Shown in pieces: positions 19,639 to 30,390 of a DNA stretch of 64,000 nt (position 1 is the stretch's first letter; each line of letters starts with the position of its first letter). Source of the stretch: Siphonodentalium dalli (taxonomy: Eukaryota > Mollusca > Scaphopoda > Gadilida > Siphonodentaliidae). Where the stretch lies: contig CP136064.1 of the NCBI GenBank assembly GCA_032622095.1, positions 6,627,512-6,691,511 of the forward strand, given 5' to 3'. The notes under the pieces are model-generated. The model was not told the DNA's origin, did not search any database, and saw only the letters and a program-made list of their open reading frames with translations. A program made the translations under genes and the position numbers.

Positions 19639-22354
19639 ACCAAATTTCAAGTCGATAGCTCGACCCGTTTCCGAGATCTGGTCTCAGCATGCGCGAAGCT
19701 TGCGTCACACGGGCTCGGCGACCCGATAAAATTCGTATCCGGGGCAAGATACATTCACATAGCAAATTTCAGGTCGATAGCTTTACCCGTTTCCGAGATA
19801 TCGTCTGCGCATGCGCGAAGCTGGCGTCGCACGGGCTCGGCGACCCGATAAAATTCGTGGCAAAAACCAAATTTTAAATCGATAGCTCTACCCGTTTAAG
19901 AGATCTTGTCTGCGCATGTGCGAAGCTGGCGTCGCACGGGTTCGGTGACCCGATAACATTCGTATCCGGGGCAAGATACATTCACATACCAAATTTCAAG
20001 TCGATAGCTCCACCCGTTTCCGAGATCTGGTCTCAGCATGCGCGAAGCTGGCGTCGCACGGGCTCCGCGACCCGATAAAATTCGTATCCGGGGCAAGATA
20101 CATTCACATACCAAATTTCAAGTCGATAGCTCCACCCGTTTCCGAGATCTCGTCTGCGCATGCGCGAAGCGGGCGCCGCACGGGCTCGCCAATACGACAA
20201 CGTCCACCGCCTGGTCAAACTACACACACGTACCATGTTCCGTCCGTATCGGTCGAGAATCGTAGATTTGTATAAATGACATACATACAGACAGACAGAC
20301 AAACAGAGGTCTTCAATATATATATGAGACTAGCCGATGAGCCCGACGTTGTCCGGGCTATTCAAAAACCAAATTTCAAGTCGATAGCTACACCCGTTTC
20401 CGAGATCTCGTCTGCGCATGCGCGAAGCGGGCGCCGCACGGGCTCGCCGATACGACAACGACGACCGCCTGGTCAAACTACACACACGTACCAAGTTTCG
20501 TCCCGATCGGTCGAGAATTGTAGATTTGTATAAATGACATACATACAGACAGACAGACATACAGCCAGACAGAGGTCTTCAAAATATATATAAGACTAGC
20601 CGATGAGCCCGACGTTGTCCGGGCTATTCAAAAACCAAATTTCAAGTCGATAGCTCTACCTGTTTCCGAGATCTTCTCTGCGCATGTGCGAAGCTGGCGT
20701 CGCACGGGCTCGGCGACCCGATAACATTCGTATCCGGGGCAAGATACATTCACATACCAAATTTCAAGTCGATAGCTCCACCCGTTTCCGAGATCCGGTC
20801 TCAGCATGCGCGAAGCTTGCGTCGCACGGGCTCGGCGACCCGATAAAATTCGTATCCGGGGCAAGATACATTCACATAGCAAATTTCAAGTCGATAGCTC
20901 TACCCGTTTCCGAGATAGATATCGTCTGCGCATGCGCGAAGCGGGCGCCTCACGGGCTCGCCAATACGACAACGTCCACCGCCTGGTCAAACTACACACA
21001 CGTACCATGTTCCGTCCGTATCGGTCGAGAATCGTAGATTTGTATAAATGACATACATACAGACAGACAGACAAACAGAGGTCTTCAATATATATATGAG
21101 ACTAGCCGATGAGCCCGACGTTGTCCGGGCTATTCAAAAACCAAATTTCAAGTCGATAGCTCTACCCGTTTCCGAGATCTAGTCTGCGCATGCGCGAAGC
21201 TGGCGTCGCACGGGCTCGGCGATCCGATATAATTCGTATCCGGGGCAAGATACATTCACATACCAAATTTCAAGTCGATAGCTCAACCCGTTTTCGAGAT
21301 CTCGTCTGCGCATGCGCGAAGCTGGCGTCGCACGGGCTCGGCAACCCGATAAAATTCGTTTCCGGGGCAAGATACATTCACATACCAAATTTCAAGTCGA
21401 TATCTCCCCGTTTCCGAGATATCGTCTGCGCATGCGCGAAGCGGGCGCCGCACGGGCTCGCCAATACGACAACGTCCACCGCCTGGTCAAACTACACACA
21501 CGTACCATGTTCCGTCCGTATCGGTCGAGAATCGTAGATTTGTATAAATGACATACATACAGACAGACAGACAGACAAACAGAGGTCTTCAATATATATA
21601 TGAGACTAGCCGATGAGCCCGACGTTGTCCGGGCTATTCAAAAACCAAATTTCAAGTCGATAGCTCTACCCGTTTCCGAGATCTAGTCTGCGCATGCGCG
21701 AAGCTGGCGTCGTACGGGCTCGGCGATCCGATATAATTCGTATCCGGGGCAAGATACATTCACATACCAAATTTCAAGTCGATAGCTCTACCCGTTTCCG
21801 AGATCTAGTCTGCGCATGCGCGAAGCTGGCGTCGCACGGGCTCGGCGATCCGATATAATTCGTATTCGGGGCAAGATACATTCACATACCAAATTTCAAG
21901 TCGATAGCTCCCCGTTTCCGAGATCTCGTATGCGCATGCGCGAAGCTGGCGTCGCACGGGCTCTGCGACCCGATAAAATTCGTATCCGGGGCAAGGGCAA
22001 GATACATTCACATAGCAAATTTCAAGTCGATAACTCCACCCGTTTCCGATATCTCGTCTGCGCATGCGCGAAGCTGGCGTCGCACGGATTCGTCGACCCG
22101 ATAAAATTCGTACCCGGGGCAAGATACATTCACATAGCAAATTTCAAGTCGATAGCTCCACCCGTTTCCGAGATCTCGTCTGCCCATGCGCGAAGCGGGC
22201 GCCGCACGGGGTCGCCAATGCGACATCGTTGACCGCCTGGTCAAACTACACACACGTACCAAGTTTCGTCCCGATCGGTCAAGAATCATAGATTTGTATT
22301 AATGCCAGACAAACATACATACAGACAGACAGAGGTCTTCAAAATATATATGAG
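19639..22354 (+). repeat. Composite satellite block, right part
   Basis: Same family and orientation as the left part, with heads near 20330, 20595, 21101 and 21605. Tails with acatacagacagacag occur near 20278, 20536, 21049, 21550 and 22305. Core number varies from one to four. Two composites near 20930-21100 and 21430-21600 are almost identical, suggesting recent unequal exchange. The block ends at aaaatatatatgaga, followed by flank sequence. Confidence 0.85.
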
Positions 22355-22359
22355 ATTTG

Positions 22360-22535
22360 TGTAGAATTACAGTTGATTCTAGTACATTATCCATATGGTA
22401 ATGATGTTCCATCAAACTGAGTGGTCTTTTCTGCACTGAATGGCATTTTATTAATTAATATCGGATTGCGATATCATTACGATATCAATATGATAGGTAT
22501 AGTACCGGTCCATTTACGGAGTGCATCCTTTGTAT
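22360..22535 (+). repeat. Right flank-duplication
   Basis: Matches 13507-13598 plus 14094-14176 in order and orientation, without the 490 bp insertion of the left copy. It continues past gtgcatcctt into tgtatcgtattgat, which the left copy lacks because the satellite block begins there. Confidence 0.75.
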
Positions 22536-22624
22536 CGTATTGATATCGCAACGCGACATCAACTCGACACTAATGTCGATATGGTTACGACATCTTTTCG
22601 ATATCTGCATGTTTGCTGGGTATC

Positions 22625-22965
22625 TGCCATACAAATCGATTTATGTCGATAAATCTCTTATTTTTCAAACTTTTAAGCCGAGACTTGGTGTTTGTGCGTG
22701 GGGTACTTATATATTCCTAAAATGACAGGGTACAGCACGTAATTATTTTTTAGATGAAAGAAATGATTTTTTTTCGATGATAAAAATTACCACATGATTT
22801 CCCATTAAAATCGATTTATGTCGATAAAACTGTCATTTTTCAAAATTTTTAACTGAGACTTGGTGTGTATGTGTGTAATACTTATATATTCTTAAAATGA
22901 CAGAGTCCAGCGCGTAATTATGTTTTAGATGGAAGAAATTGAATTTGTTTTTGATAATAAATTTA
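22625..22965 (+). repeat. ~175 bp tandem repeat, two units
   Basis: atcgatttatgtcgataaa recurs 175 bases apart (22635 and 22810), each followed by gagacttggtgt, acttatatattc, taaaatgacag and ttagatg.aagaaat. Three further units lie inverted at 61815-62345. Confidence 0.8.
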
Positions 22966-24648
22966 CAGTGTGGACGGGTCATCGAGTAGATGCATTTTGT
23001 AAACAAGCTTTTGTCAATAGCCGTTTTGGTCAAACTAAACCTTTTTAGGTACGATTTGAGTAAGGTACAAACAAATATCTTCGACCATAGAATATGGACA
23101 AACTCTAAAACAGCTTACACCACCTTGTGGCGTAATAATTGATTGTGTCTGTGCCGTTCTTGATAAGATCGAATGGGATCGGGTGTGTTCTCTGTGATTC
23201 TCATACACACTTAATTATACATGTGTGCGGATCTCTGTTGTCTGAGGATATGATTATATGGCGTGATACAAAGAGTACCACAAGTGATGCTTCCCGAGTC
23301 ATAAATGTGGGAGCTATAGGGGAGGTGGCAAAAATAACTGACGACGATTTGTGCTCGTTTAGGATTTGGTTCCCATGATTCTACTGTTGATCCGGTATTG
23401 AAACCACGTGCATTTGGTTTAGGTGCAACATTTAAACGGCTTTGAGAACGCGTCTTTCCACCAGTCAACATCCTAATCATTTGTAAAGTAAGTGTTCCAT
23501 TTCCCGATGAGATCTCTATTTACATTACATTCTACCAGAATTTTATAAATCACATTAGAAGGTTTTTTTGTGAGTTGCTTTATCTGGAATGGTATAAAAG
23601 GGGCAATTTATAATTTGTTTTATTTTTGGAGAACCGTTTTAGATATTTTCTTATGGCGGATGTTATTTCGTTGTATTTATTAAATCCAAATTAAATCAGA
23701 ATTTGTCGAGTGCTCCGTGATATTCCATCATATGACACGTTCTATCAAATAGATAATTTACCCTTTGGATCTCCAAAGAGTCATGTTTGGATATAAAATT
23801 TTATGATACTCGTTTGATAAATTAGATTCACAACGAGTCGTAGAGGAGTTATTAATCAAATTTATCAAACAAGTTTCATAGAATCATATCCCAACATAAC
23901 AATTTGAAGATTTTGTATATTACATGAAAAACAACCAGAGCTGTATGCCGTTTAACAAATCAAAATCTTTAAAAGAAGCTGAAATTGTATCGTACGCAGC
24001 TTTTCGAAATAGTGTTAATCCGCGCGGTAATTTAGTTGGCGCGCTGCCACGTATCCAGGGAAGCACGCGCCTATTCATCACTAGTGCGATATAAGTGGAT
24101 ACGTAATGGCTTGTTTAATGATGTAATAGGGGTTTCATGTGATATATTAAAATACCAATAGTATTAACTGATATCTATACATATGAATGAGTAGGATCTG
24201 TCTGTCTGTTCGGAATTTTCTACCAGACCGCGGACCTATTTCAACCTAAATTTTGATTTAGTAAACAAATTTTTTAAAAAGTAAATAAAAAATGTTTGTT
24301 AAATTGAGCGAGGAGCTCAACCTAATCTTTGTATCCATCTGACTGAAATGCTGCCCACCAGGTCACTAAAACAGTGTCCCGTAATATGTCTCACACGTGA
24401 TCCAGCTCGAAGTACTTGAACGTTTTCTGGGTACAAATAATAAATATGAATCGAAGAACAATGTCTGGAAACGCTATTAACGCTTCTATCAATTAATATT
24501 GATTTCATATCGATTTGTTTGAAATAATAATATAATTTAATACCGAAATATCTCATGAGTGTCTGGAAAGAAATATCTATTTCCTCACGAGCGGCTTCAA
24601 GTATATCAAGGGGGCAATTCATTATCCCATATGCCTGAGGGGAAACTT
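22966..24648. other. Gene-free region
   Basis: No convincing gene. A minus-strand ORF at 23211-23480 looks superficially exon-like but has no recognisable family. Around 23740-23890 there are loose inverted phrases (tttgataaatt and atcaaatttatcaaac). Confidence 0.35.
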
Positions 24649-25738
24649 AACATTAAAATGTTCTGATGTTATACATTAAAATGTACAGATAGTATACATT
24701 AAGACATTATACATTTTGGGACACATCAAGATGCACAGACATTATACATTAAGATGTACATATATTATACATTAAGACATTATACATTTTGGGACACATC
24801 AAGATGTACAGACATTATACATTAAGATGTACATATATTATACATTAAGACATTATACATTTTGGGACACATCAAGATGTACAGATATTTTACATTTTGG
24901 GACACATTAAGATGTACAGATATTATACAATTTGGGACACATTAAGATGTACAGATGTTATACATTTTGGGACACATTAAGATGTACATATATTATACAT
25001 TAAGATGTACAGATATTATACATTAAGACATTATACAATTTGGGACACATCAAGATGTACAGACATTATGCATTAAGATGTACAGATATTATACATTAAG
25101 ACATTATACATTATGGGACACATCAAGATGTACAGATATTTTACATTTTGGGACACATTAAGATGTACAGATATTATACAATTTGGGACACATTAAGATG
25201 TACAGATGTTATACATTATGGGACACATTAAGATGTACATATATTATACATTAAGATGTACAGATATTATACATTAAGACATTATACATTTTGGGACACA
25301 TCAAGATGTACAGACATTATACATTAAGATGTACATATATTATACATTAAGACATTATACATTAAGATATTATACATTAAGACATTATACATTAAGATGT
25401 ACATATATTATACATTAAGATGTACATATATTATACATTAAGATGTACATATACAGATATTATACATTAAGACATTATACATTAAGATGTACATATATTA
25501 TACATTAATATGTACATATATTATACATTAAGATGTACATATACAGATATTATACATTAAGACATTATACATTAAGATGTACATATATTATACATTAAGA
25601 TGTACATATATTATACATTAAGATGTACATATATTATATATTATATATTATACATTAATATGTACATATATTATACATTAAGATGTACATATATTATACA
25701 TTAAGATGTACATATATTATATATTTTGGGACACATTT
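24649..25738 (+). repeat. AT-rich tandem array with ~251 bp higher-order period
   Basis: Basic phrases are attatacattaagatgtac and tttgggacacatcaagatg. The ordered set starting acagatattttacattttgg near 24881 recurs near 25132, giving a higher-order unit of about 251 bp. The 3' half (25330-25720) is simplified to alternating acattaagatgtacatat phrases. Confidence 0.9.
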
Positions 25739-25895
25739 TACTTATGAGTTCATTTCTAATACTATTGGTTACTTGTCTTACGAATGAACCTTGATTCCCA
25801 CGCATCTTGTAGAACTCTTGTTCTGAATGCAGAGGCCTGCGTGTAAAGTTTCATCTATGACTTGAGTCACGTATAGTAGCCTATAATATAAAGTT

Positions 25896-26019
25896 ATTAT
25901 ACAATGTTGTGTACAGTATGTGTTTTCTTGTTCGAGTCTAGGTTGTGGTGAAAAGTCATATTGGACGAGACCTAGACGAATACAAGAAAAACTCATACTG
26001 TACAAAATATTGTATAATG
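25896..26019. repeat. Inverted repeat with loop containing AAGTCATATTGGAC
   Basis: attatacaatgttgtgtaca..gtcta pairs with tagac..tgtacaaaatattgtataat. The arms differ by a few bases and small bulges. The loop word aagtcatattggac recurs in the hairpin at 26281-26342. Confidence 0.8.
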
Positions 26020-26280
26020 CAATGACATTTTAATTATCCATCTGTATGTCTATCCAAATTTTGGGAATAAAACTTTAGTAGTTATTTTTTTTATTTGTCG
26101 GCATTTAATTCTCTATAAAAGCCTGCATTTGATCATCAGAAAAAATGAATACGGAAACGAAAAAAAACTCAATGCGGAAGTGAAACGTCTGCTAAATCCA
26201 CCAGTGTTGCGCGCGCATCACAATTTCACCGATTTTTCATTTCGCAATAGTTAATTCGTGACGTCACATAGTACCGATAA

Positions 26281-26342
26281 AAAAAGTCATATTGGACACT
26301 TGGGAGTCCAATATGACATTCGGGGGTCCAATATGACTTTTT
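26281..26342. repeat. Short triple-arm hairpin
   Basis: aaaaagtcatattggac (26281-26297) pairs with gtccaatatgacttttt (26326-26342). A third gtccaatatgac lies between them (26306-26317), so two alternative folds are possible. Confidence 0.85.
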
Positions 26343-26691
26343 CCCGGATTATTACTATATAAATAGCGTTAGTTAAGGGATGGATAATAATTTCATTACT
26401 GACATGAGTAACCTATAGTAGCCTATAATTTCTTTCTATATCTACATCCAAGGTCAGCTGGTATACACACATATATATACACATACATATATGGAGGTGG
26501 GTGGTGTAGTATTATGTTTCACATGCTAGTAAATTAGACTATTTATTTTCTTGTTTCTTATGCACATGTATAGTCCCATTTCCCATATAAGCAAACGTCA
26601 GTGTAATTATTGCCTGATTTGGCACTTTGGCATTACAACAGAAATTAAATTGTTTTCAAATGAATGCAATTGTCCGCAATTAAATAGTTAT

Positions 26692-27057
26692 TAACAGACA
26701 CATCCATATTGTTTAAACTGAACTCGCCTAATGTTACACCCTCAATCTAGTTGGATAAGAAGTTACACAACAGTCAATCAACCGTTGTATGCCCACAGCA
26801 CCTATCTACGTTGTGTGAAAAGTTGAATGACAATTTTGTTGGATACACTTTTACACAACGTTCCATATATATTTACTACCAACGGTTGTATGTTAATTAT
26901 ACAACGGTTGGATGAAATTTCACACAACACTCAATCAACGTTAATTGCCCACAGCACCTATCTACGTTTATTGAACTGTTGGGTGTTGGGTAGAGTTGGA
27001 TGACATTTGTTGATTGGAAAGTTTACCCAACGTTGATTGGAAAGTAAAATTGGCCAA
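26692..27057 (+). repeat. Element end plus ~168 bp direct duplication
   Basis: The left end (ttaacagacacatccatatt..) is the reverse complement of 55784-55830, so it is a dispersed element terminus. Inside, gcccacagcacctatctacg occurs near 26790 and 26957 with similar caac.gttgattg-like surroundings, giving a direct duplication of about 168 bp. aatgttacaccctcaatctag near 26731 is inverted near 28165-28195. Confidence 0.6.
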
Positions 27058-27905
27058 GCCGTCGTGGATAGCTTTGCCGGTATAGTATACCTTTGTTATT
27101 ATTATTCTTTGTACGATACACTGATTATGTAGGCTTTATGTGTTGAGTGTATGAGTGTACTACTTTAGTCAAATTAGTGCCGCCAGCAGTTGTGTAAATT
27201 TGTATACTTCAAAATTTGGCAAATATAAATGAATATACACTCAATACATAAAGCCCACATAATCAGTGTATCGTACGAAGAATAATTATAACAAAGGTAT
27301 ACTATACCCACGGGGGGAGAACTGCGACGTGAGGATCGGTTGCATTCTGATAAAGAGACGGTGGAAATCCGATAAACGAGACGGTTCGCTTTCGGCGACG
27401 AACGAGATTTTCTTCGTGTTTGGGCATTCAAACGGAATTGCCGTGACAAATTAGGTTTCATATCATCATAGTGATTTTTGTTACTAATATCCATCAAAAT
27501 CTAAACGCTACAGTGAGTAAAACCAATAGAATCGCCATTTAAAAGTCACGCGACGGTTCGTTTTCCGATAAAAAACGAACCATCGCATGTCTTTAATCGG
27601 AAAACGAACCGTCGCGTGACTTTTAAATGGCTATTCTCTTGATTTTAGTCACCGTAGCGTCTAGCTTTTGATGGATATTAGTAACTTAAATAACGATATG
27701 ATGATATGAAACCTGAGGGGTCACCGAAATTCCATTTGAATGCCTGAACACGAAGAAAATCTCGTTTGTCGCCGAAAACGAACCGTCTCAGATCGAATAG
27801 CCGCCGTCTCGTTTATCGGAATTCCACCGTCTCTTTATCGGAATGCAACCGATCCTCACGTCGCAGTCCCCCCCCCCGATACCGGCAAAGCTATCCACGA
27901 CGTCT
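27058..27905. repeat. Large palindrome with a second palindrome nested in its left arm
   Basis: Outer arm gtcgtggatagctttgccgg (from 27061) pairs with ccggcaaagctatccacgac (ending 27901). Inner arms (about 27318-27575 and 27590-27870) pair around 27583 through gacggttcgttttc-type words, gatgatatgaaacct and ccaccgtctctttatcgg. Within the left arm, 27085-27308 is itself an inverted repeat (tatagtatacctttgttat and ataacaaaggtatactata) that the right arm lacks. ORFs on both strands here are palindrome shadows. Confidence 0.85.
27085..27308. mobile_element. Nested MITE-like inverted repeat
   Basis: Terminal arms tatagtatacctttgttat.. and ..ataacaaaggtatactata, plus cactgattatgt..ggctttatg and cataaagcccacataatcag, pair around about 27195. 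It lies exactly where the host palindrome's left arm is interrupted, which indicates secondary insertion. Confidence 0.7.
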
Positions 27906-28204
27906 TGCCCCATCTTCCAGTCGCTCAGGAGTTTTTTTTGCACAGTAGTCCATCTTGTTTTGAAATATTTGGAGCCAAAAACTCGCATGCTCGCCCGCAC
28001 AGGAAACGCGCTGCTATTGGATGACCCGGTCACGTGGCGGTTTTATCCAACGTGTTATGAAAGTAATACCACAGAAGACAGTTCACGCAATCAGTTGTGT
28101 ACATCGTGCTAAACTGTTGGATAATAATTACACAACAAATTCGCACCAACGAGTTATATACAACGTTCATTCAACTAGAGTTAGGGTGTATAGTTGGCCC
28201 TTAA

Positions 28205-28440
28205 AGATACGGGCGGCCTTCGCGGTATATATATATGTTAAAATACTCACATCCGTTAATTTCGCCATAAACAGAAAGAATATTAAAATATAGATATACG
28301 TTGTTCTTATGCCGATTATAAAGAACGCGTAAATAGTATGATATTGTCAAATTAGTTTCACATATAAAGAACGCGTAAATAGTATGTTATTGTCAAATTA
28401 GTAAATAAATAAAAAGCCGAAGACTTTACAGAAATTTTGT
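28205..28440 (+). repeat. Dispersed repeat with local duplication
   Basis: ccttcgcggt, gaatattaaaatatagaya and cttgttcttat-like phrases match 58285-58470 in the same orientation. aaagaacgcgtaaatagtat is directly duplicated about 46 bases apart (28319 and 28365). Confidence 0.55.
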
Positions 28441-29279
28441 ATATAAACTAACATTCGGAACCTGCCATAGTCCGACGAAGATTTTTCCACTTTCACGGCG
28501 TTCTTTATATAGGGGCACTGTGGATGGTGGCGATTAAATTCTTGGATGAATGTGTACAGCAATCTCATTCAAATCACAACAAGTCTCATTTTAATCGACC
28601 TATAATTACCGTTGTCAGTGCAAAATACAGCTAATAAACGTTAATGTATGATTGGGTAATGATCAGACAAAACACGTGTTCATAATATATAGAAGATCTC
28701 TAATGAGTCACAATTCTATAAGAAATGTATTAACTGAGTGCACTGAATTCGATTCGACCTGAGATTTAGCTCTAAACGAATTTAGAGGACGAGTTTAATA
28801 CATTTCGTTTAGAAATGCGATGAATTTGAGATCCATTTTATCACATTATCATATTTTAGCAAGGAAAAACGATCTCTAAACGGCTGGGGTTAAAAAATAT
28901 CAATATTTATTTCCGTATCACAATCAAGGGGGAAGTAAAGAAACTTTAAAAAAAATGTAGTTCCATTTTCAATGTGTCTTTTCATGTTGACAAAATTGTT
29001 CAATCACCCATGTTTATGCCACAGTCAACAATTAATAACCCAACGCAAATCGAATATCATAATTATATTCTAATTAACAAAATAATAAAGTTCCGGCATT
29101 GACATTGACATCACTTCACCAAGCCCTTACGTCACTGTGCGTGACGATATTACACGTGTGTTTTACCAATAAATATGAGACTGGTTTTAGGGGCTAATTA
29201 TGCGATAAAATATTTTTTGCAAAGAGATCAAATTTTATTTATTTCTCCCATTTTTAGCTATAATCTACTCAAACTTACA
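28441..29279. other. Gene-free AT-rich region
   Basis: No ORF of interest, no clear repeat and no RNA gene recognised. Confidence 0.35.
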
Positions 29280-29480
29280 TGTGGAATGGGACACTTGTTT
29301 CTATTGTTTATTGTACATAAATCATAACCAAATCATTCACACTATTGTATTATGTATTATACTGGTTCTGCTCGTCAGGGCGTCTTGATTGACCATTAAA
29401 ATCTATTCTATTCTAATCACCAAGCATGGCTCTATGCGTGTTCAATGTCGAAAAAACTGGGGACAATGTTGCTATTAACA
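29280..29480 (+). repeat. Dispersed repeat shared, inverted, with 54290-54570
   Basis: cgtcagggcgtcttgattga, accattaaaat and caccaagcatg here are the reverse complement of catgcttggtg, attttaatggt and tcaatcaagacgccctgacg near 54385-54428. aatgggacacttgtt also pairs with its counterpart near 54517. Confidence 0.65.
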
Positions 29481-29629
29481 CACTGATGATCTGCCATTAT
29501 CTTCTGTGGAAATATTTTAAGGTTTGAAGCACCTATACTGCAATGTATGTTTGTTGAAGTCCAGTAATTTGTGCATAAGATTTCGTTTAGAGTGGATATT
29601 TGAAGAAAAGAAAAATTGGAATTTCACGA

Positions 29630-29960
29630 TTTTCGACCGCCAGGTTGGCAGCCATCTTGGGCGTGGAAATCTATATCCTATACAAACATTTGATAATATT
29701 CATGTGTCATTTGTTGTCATTCTCGACAAATCAATGAAATTTCGATGTTTTTACCTAAAAATTCGGCTCCATTTACGATATAAAGAGGGAGTGATTTGGT
29801 GTCAATACTAGTTTCGTTGGACTATTAACTAAAACTTACAAGTAATTGTATAAAACCCATGCTGTCTATACACTGTATAAAACCCATGCTGTCTATACAC
29901 TGTATAAAACCCATGCTGTCTGTACACTGCAGCGTTGAAAATGGACCGACAATTACTGAT
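29630..29960 (+). repeat. Dispersed repeat related to 44390-44590, with 27 bp triplication
   Basis: cgacaaatcaatgaaat, gctccatttacgatat, gggagtgatttggtgt and gttgaaaatggaccga follow the same order as 44415-44585. At 29847-29927 the 27-base unit tgtataaaacccatgctgtc.. is present three times. Confidence 0.65.
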
Positions 29961-30142
29961 GTTTTGTGTAATCAGCGACACATTTTTTACTGAAGTTATC
30001 ATTCAACGTCATGGCTGTCGCCACAATTTCTACGTATATGCAACTGAGTACTATCTACATACATAGTTTCCACTTACACGTATGTCAACAGTATGTAGAA
30101 TATTCTCAATGTTATTATTAAAAAGTTATTATTTGGCAGATA

Positions 30143-30293
30143 ACGGTGTGGTGTTTTGTGATTTCGGAAAGGTACAGGGCGAATATACTGTGGCAAATTT
30201 AGTTAATGGGAGCCGTTGCCCATTAATGGGTATTTGCCACAGTATAATCGCCCTGTACCTTTCCGAAATCACAAAACTACGGTGGTTGGTTTA
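30143..30293. repeat. Near-perfect inverted repeat
   Basis: tttgtgatttcggaaaggta..cagggcga..tatactgtggcaaat pairs with atttgccacagtata.tcgccctg..tacctttccgaaatcacaaa around a GC-containing centre near 30220. A half copy (gtgatttctgaaagtac, cagggcgaatgtac) lies near 30725-30785. Confidence 0.85.
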
Positions 30294-30337
30294 TACGGTG
30301 TCTAGTGTAGGACATGGGAATTTTTTGTTTTTTTGGT

Positions 30338-30390
30338 GACCACGAAATACTAATTCGTGACCACGAAATAACTAATTCGTGGCCACGAAA
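30338..30390 (+). repeat. Short tandem repeat CGTGACCACGAAATA
   Basis: Three units of about 22 bases (ggtgaccacgaaatactaat, cgtgaccacgaaataactaa, cgtggccacgaaataacc), each with an internal palindrome. It directly follows the inverted repeat above. Confidence 0.75.

Noticed and set aside
14121-22291. Dozens of overlapping ORFs on both strands with REAGVARARRPDKIRIRGK-like peptides
   Set aside because: They are the 122 bp satellite core read in shifting frames, and the same peptides recur on both strands.
23211-23480. Minus-strand 89-codon ORF with exon-like composition (GGKTRSQSRLNVAPKPNA..)
   Set aside because: No recognised family, no convincing partner exons, and the frame runs through sequence without further coding character. 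Worth a homology search only.
24649-25738. CRISPR-like regular repeats
   Set aside because: The repeats are contiguous variants without unique spacers, in an intron-bearing eukaryotic genome; this is a tandem satellite.
27740-28112. Overlapping ORFs on both strands of 60-94 codons
   Set aside because: They lie in the arm of a large palindrome; mirrored ORFs on the opposite arm show that they are structural shadows.
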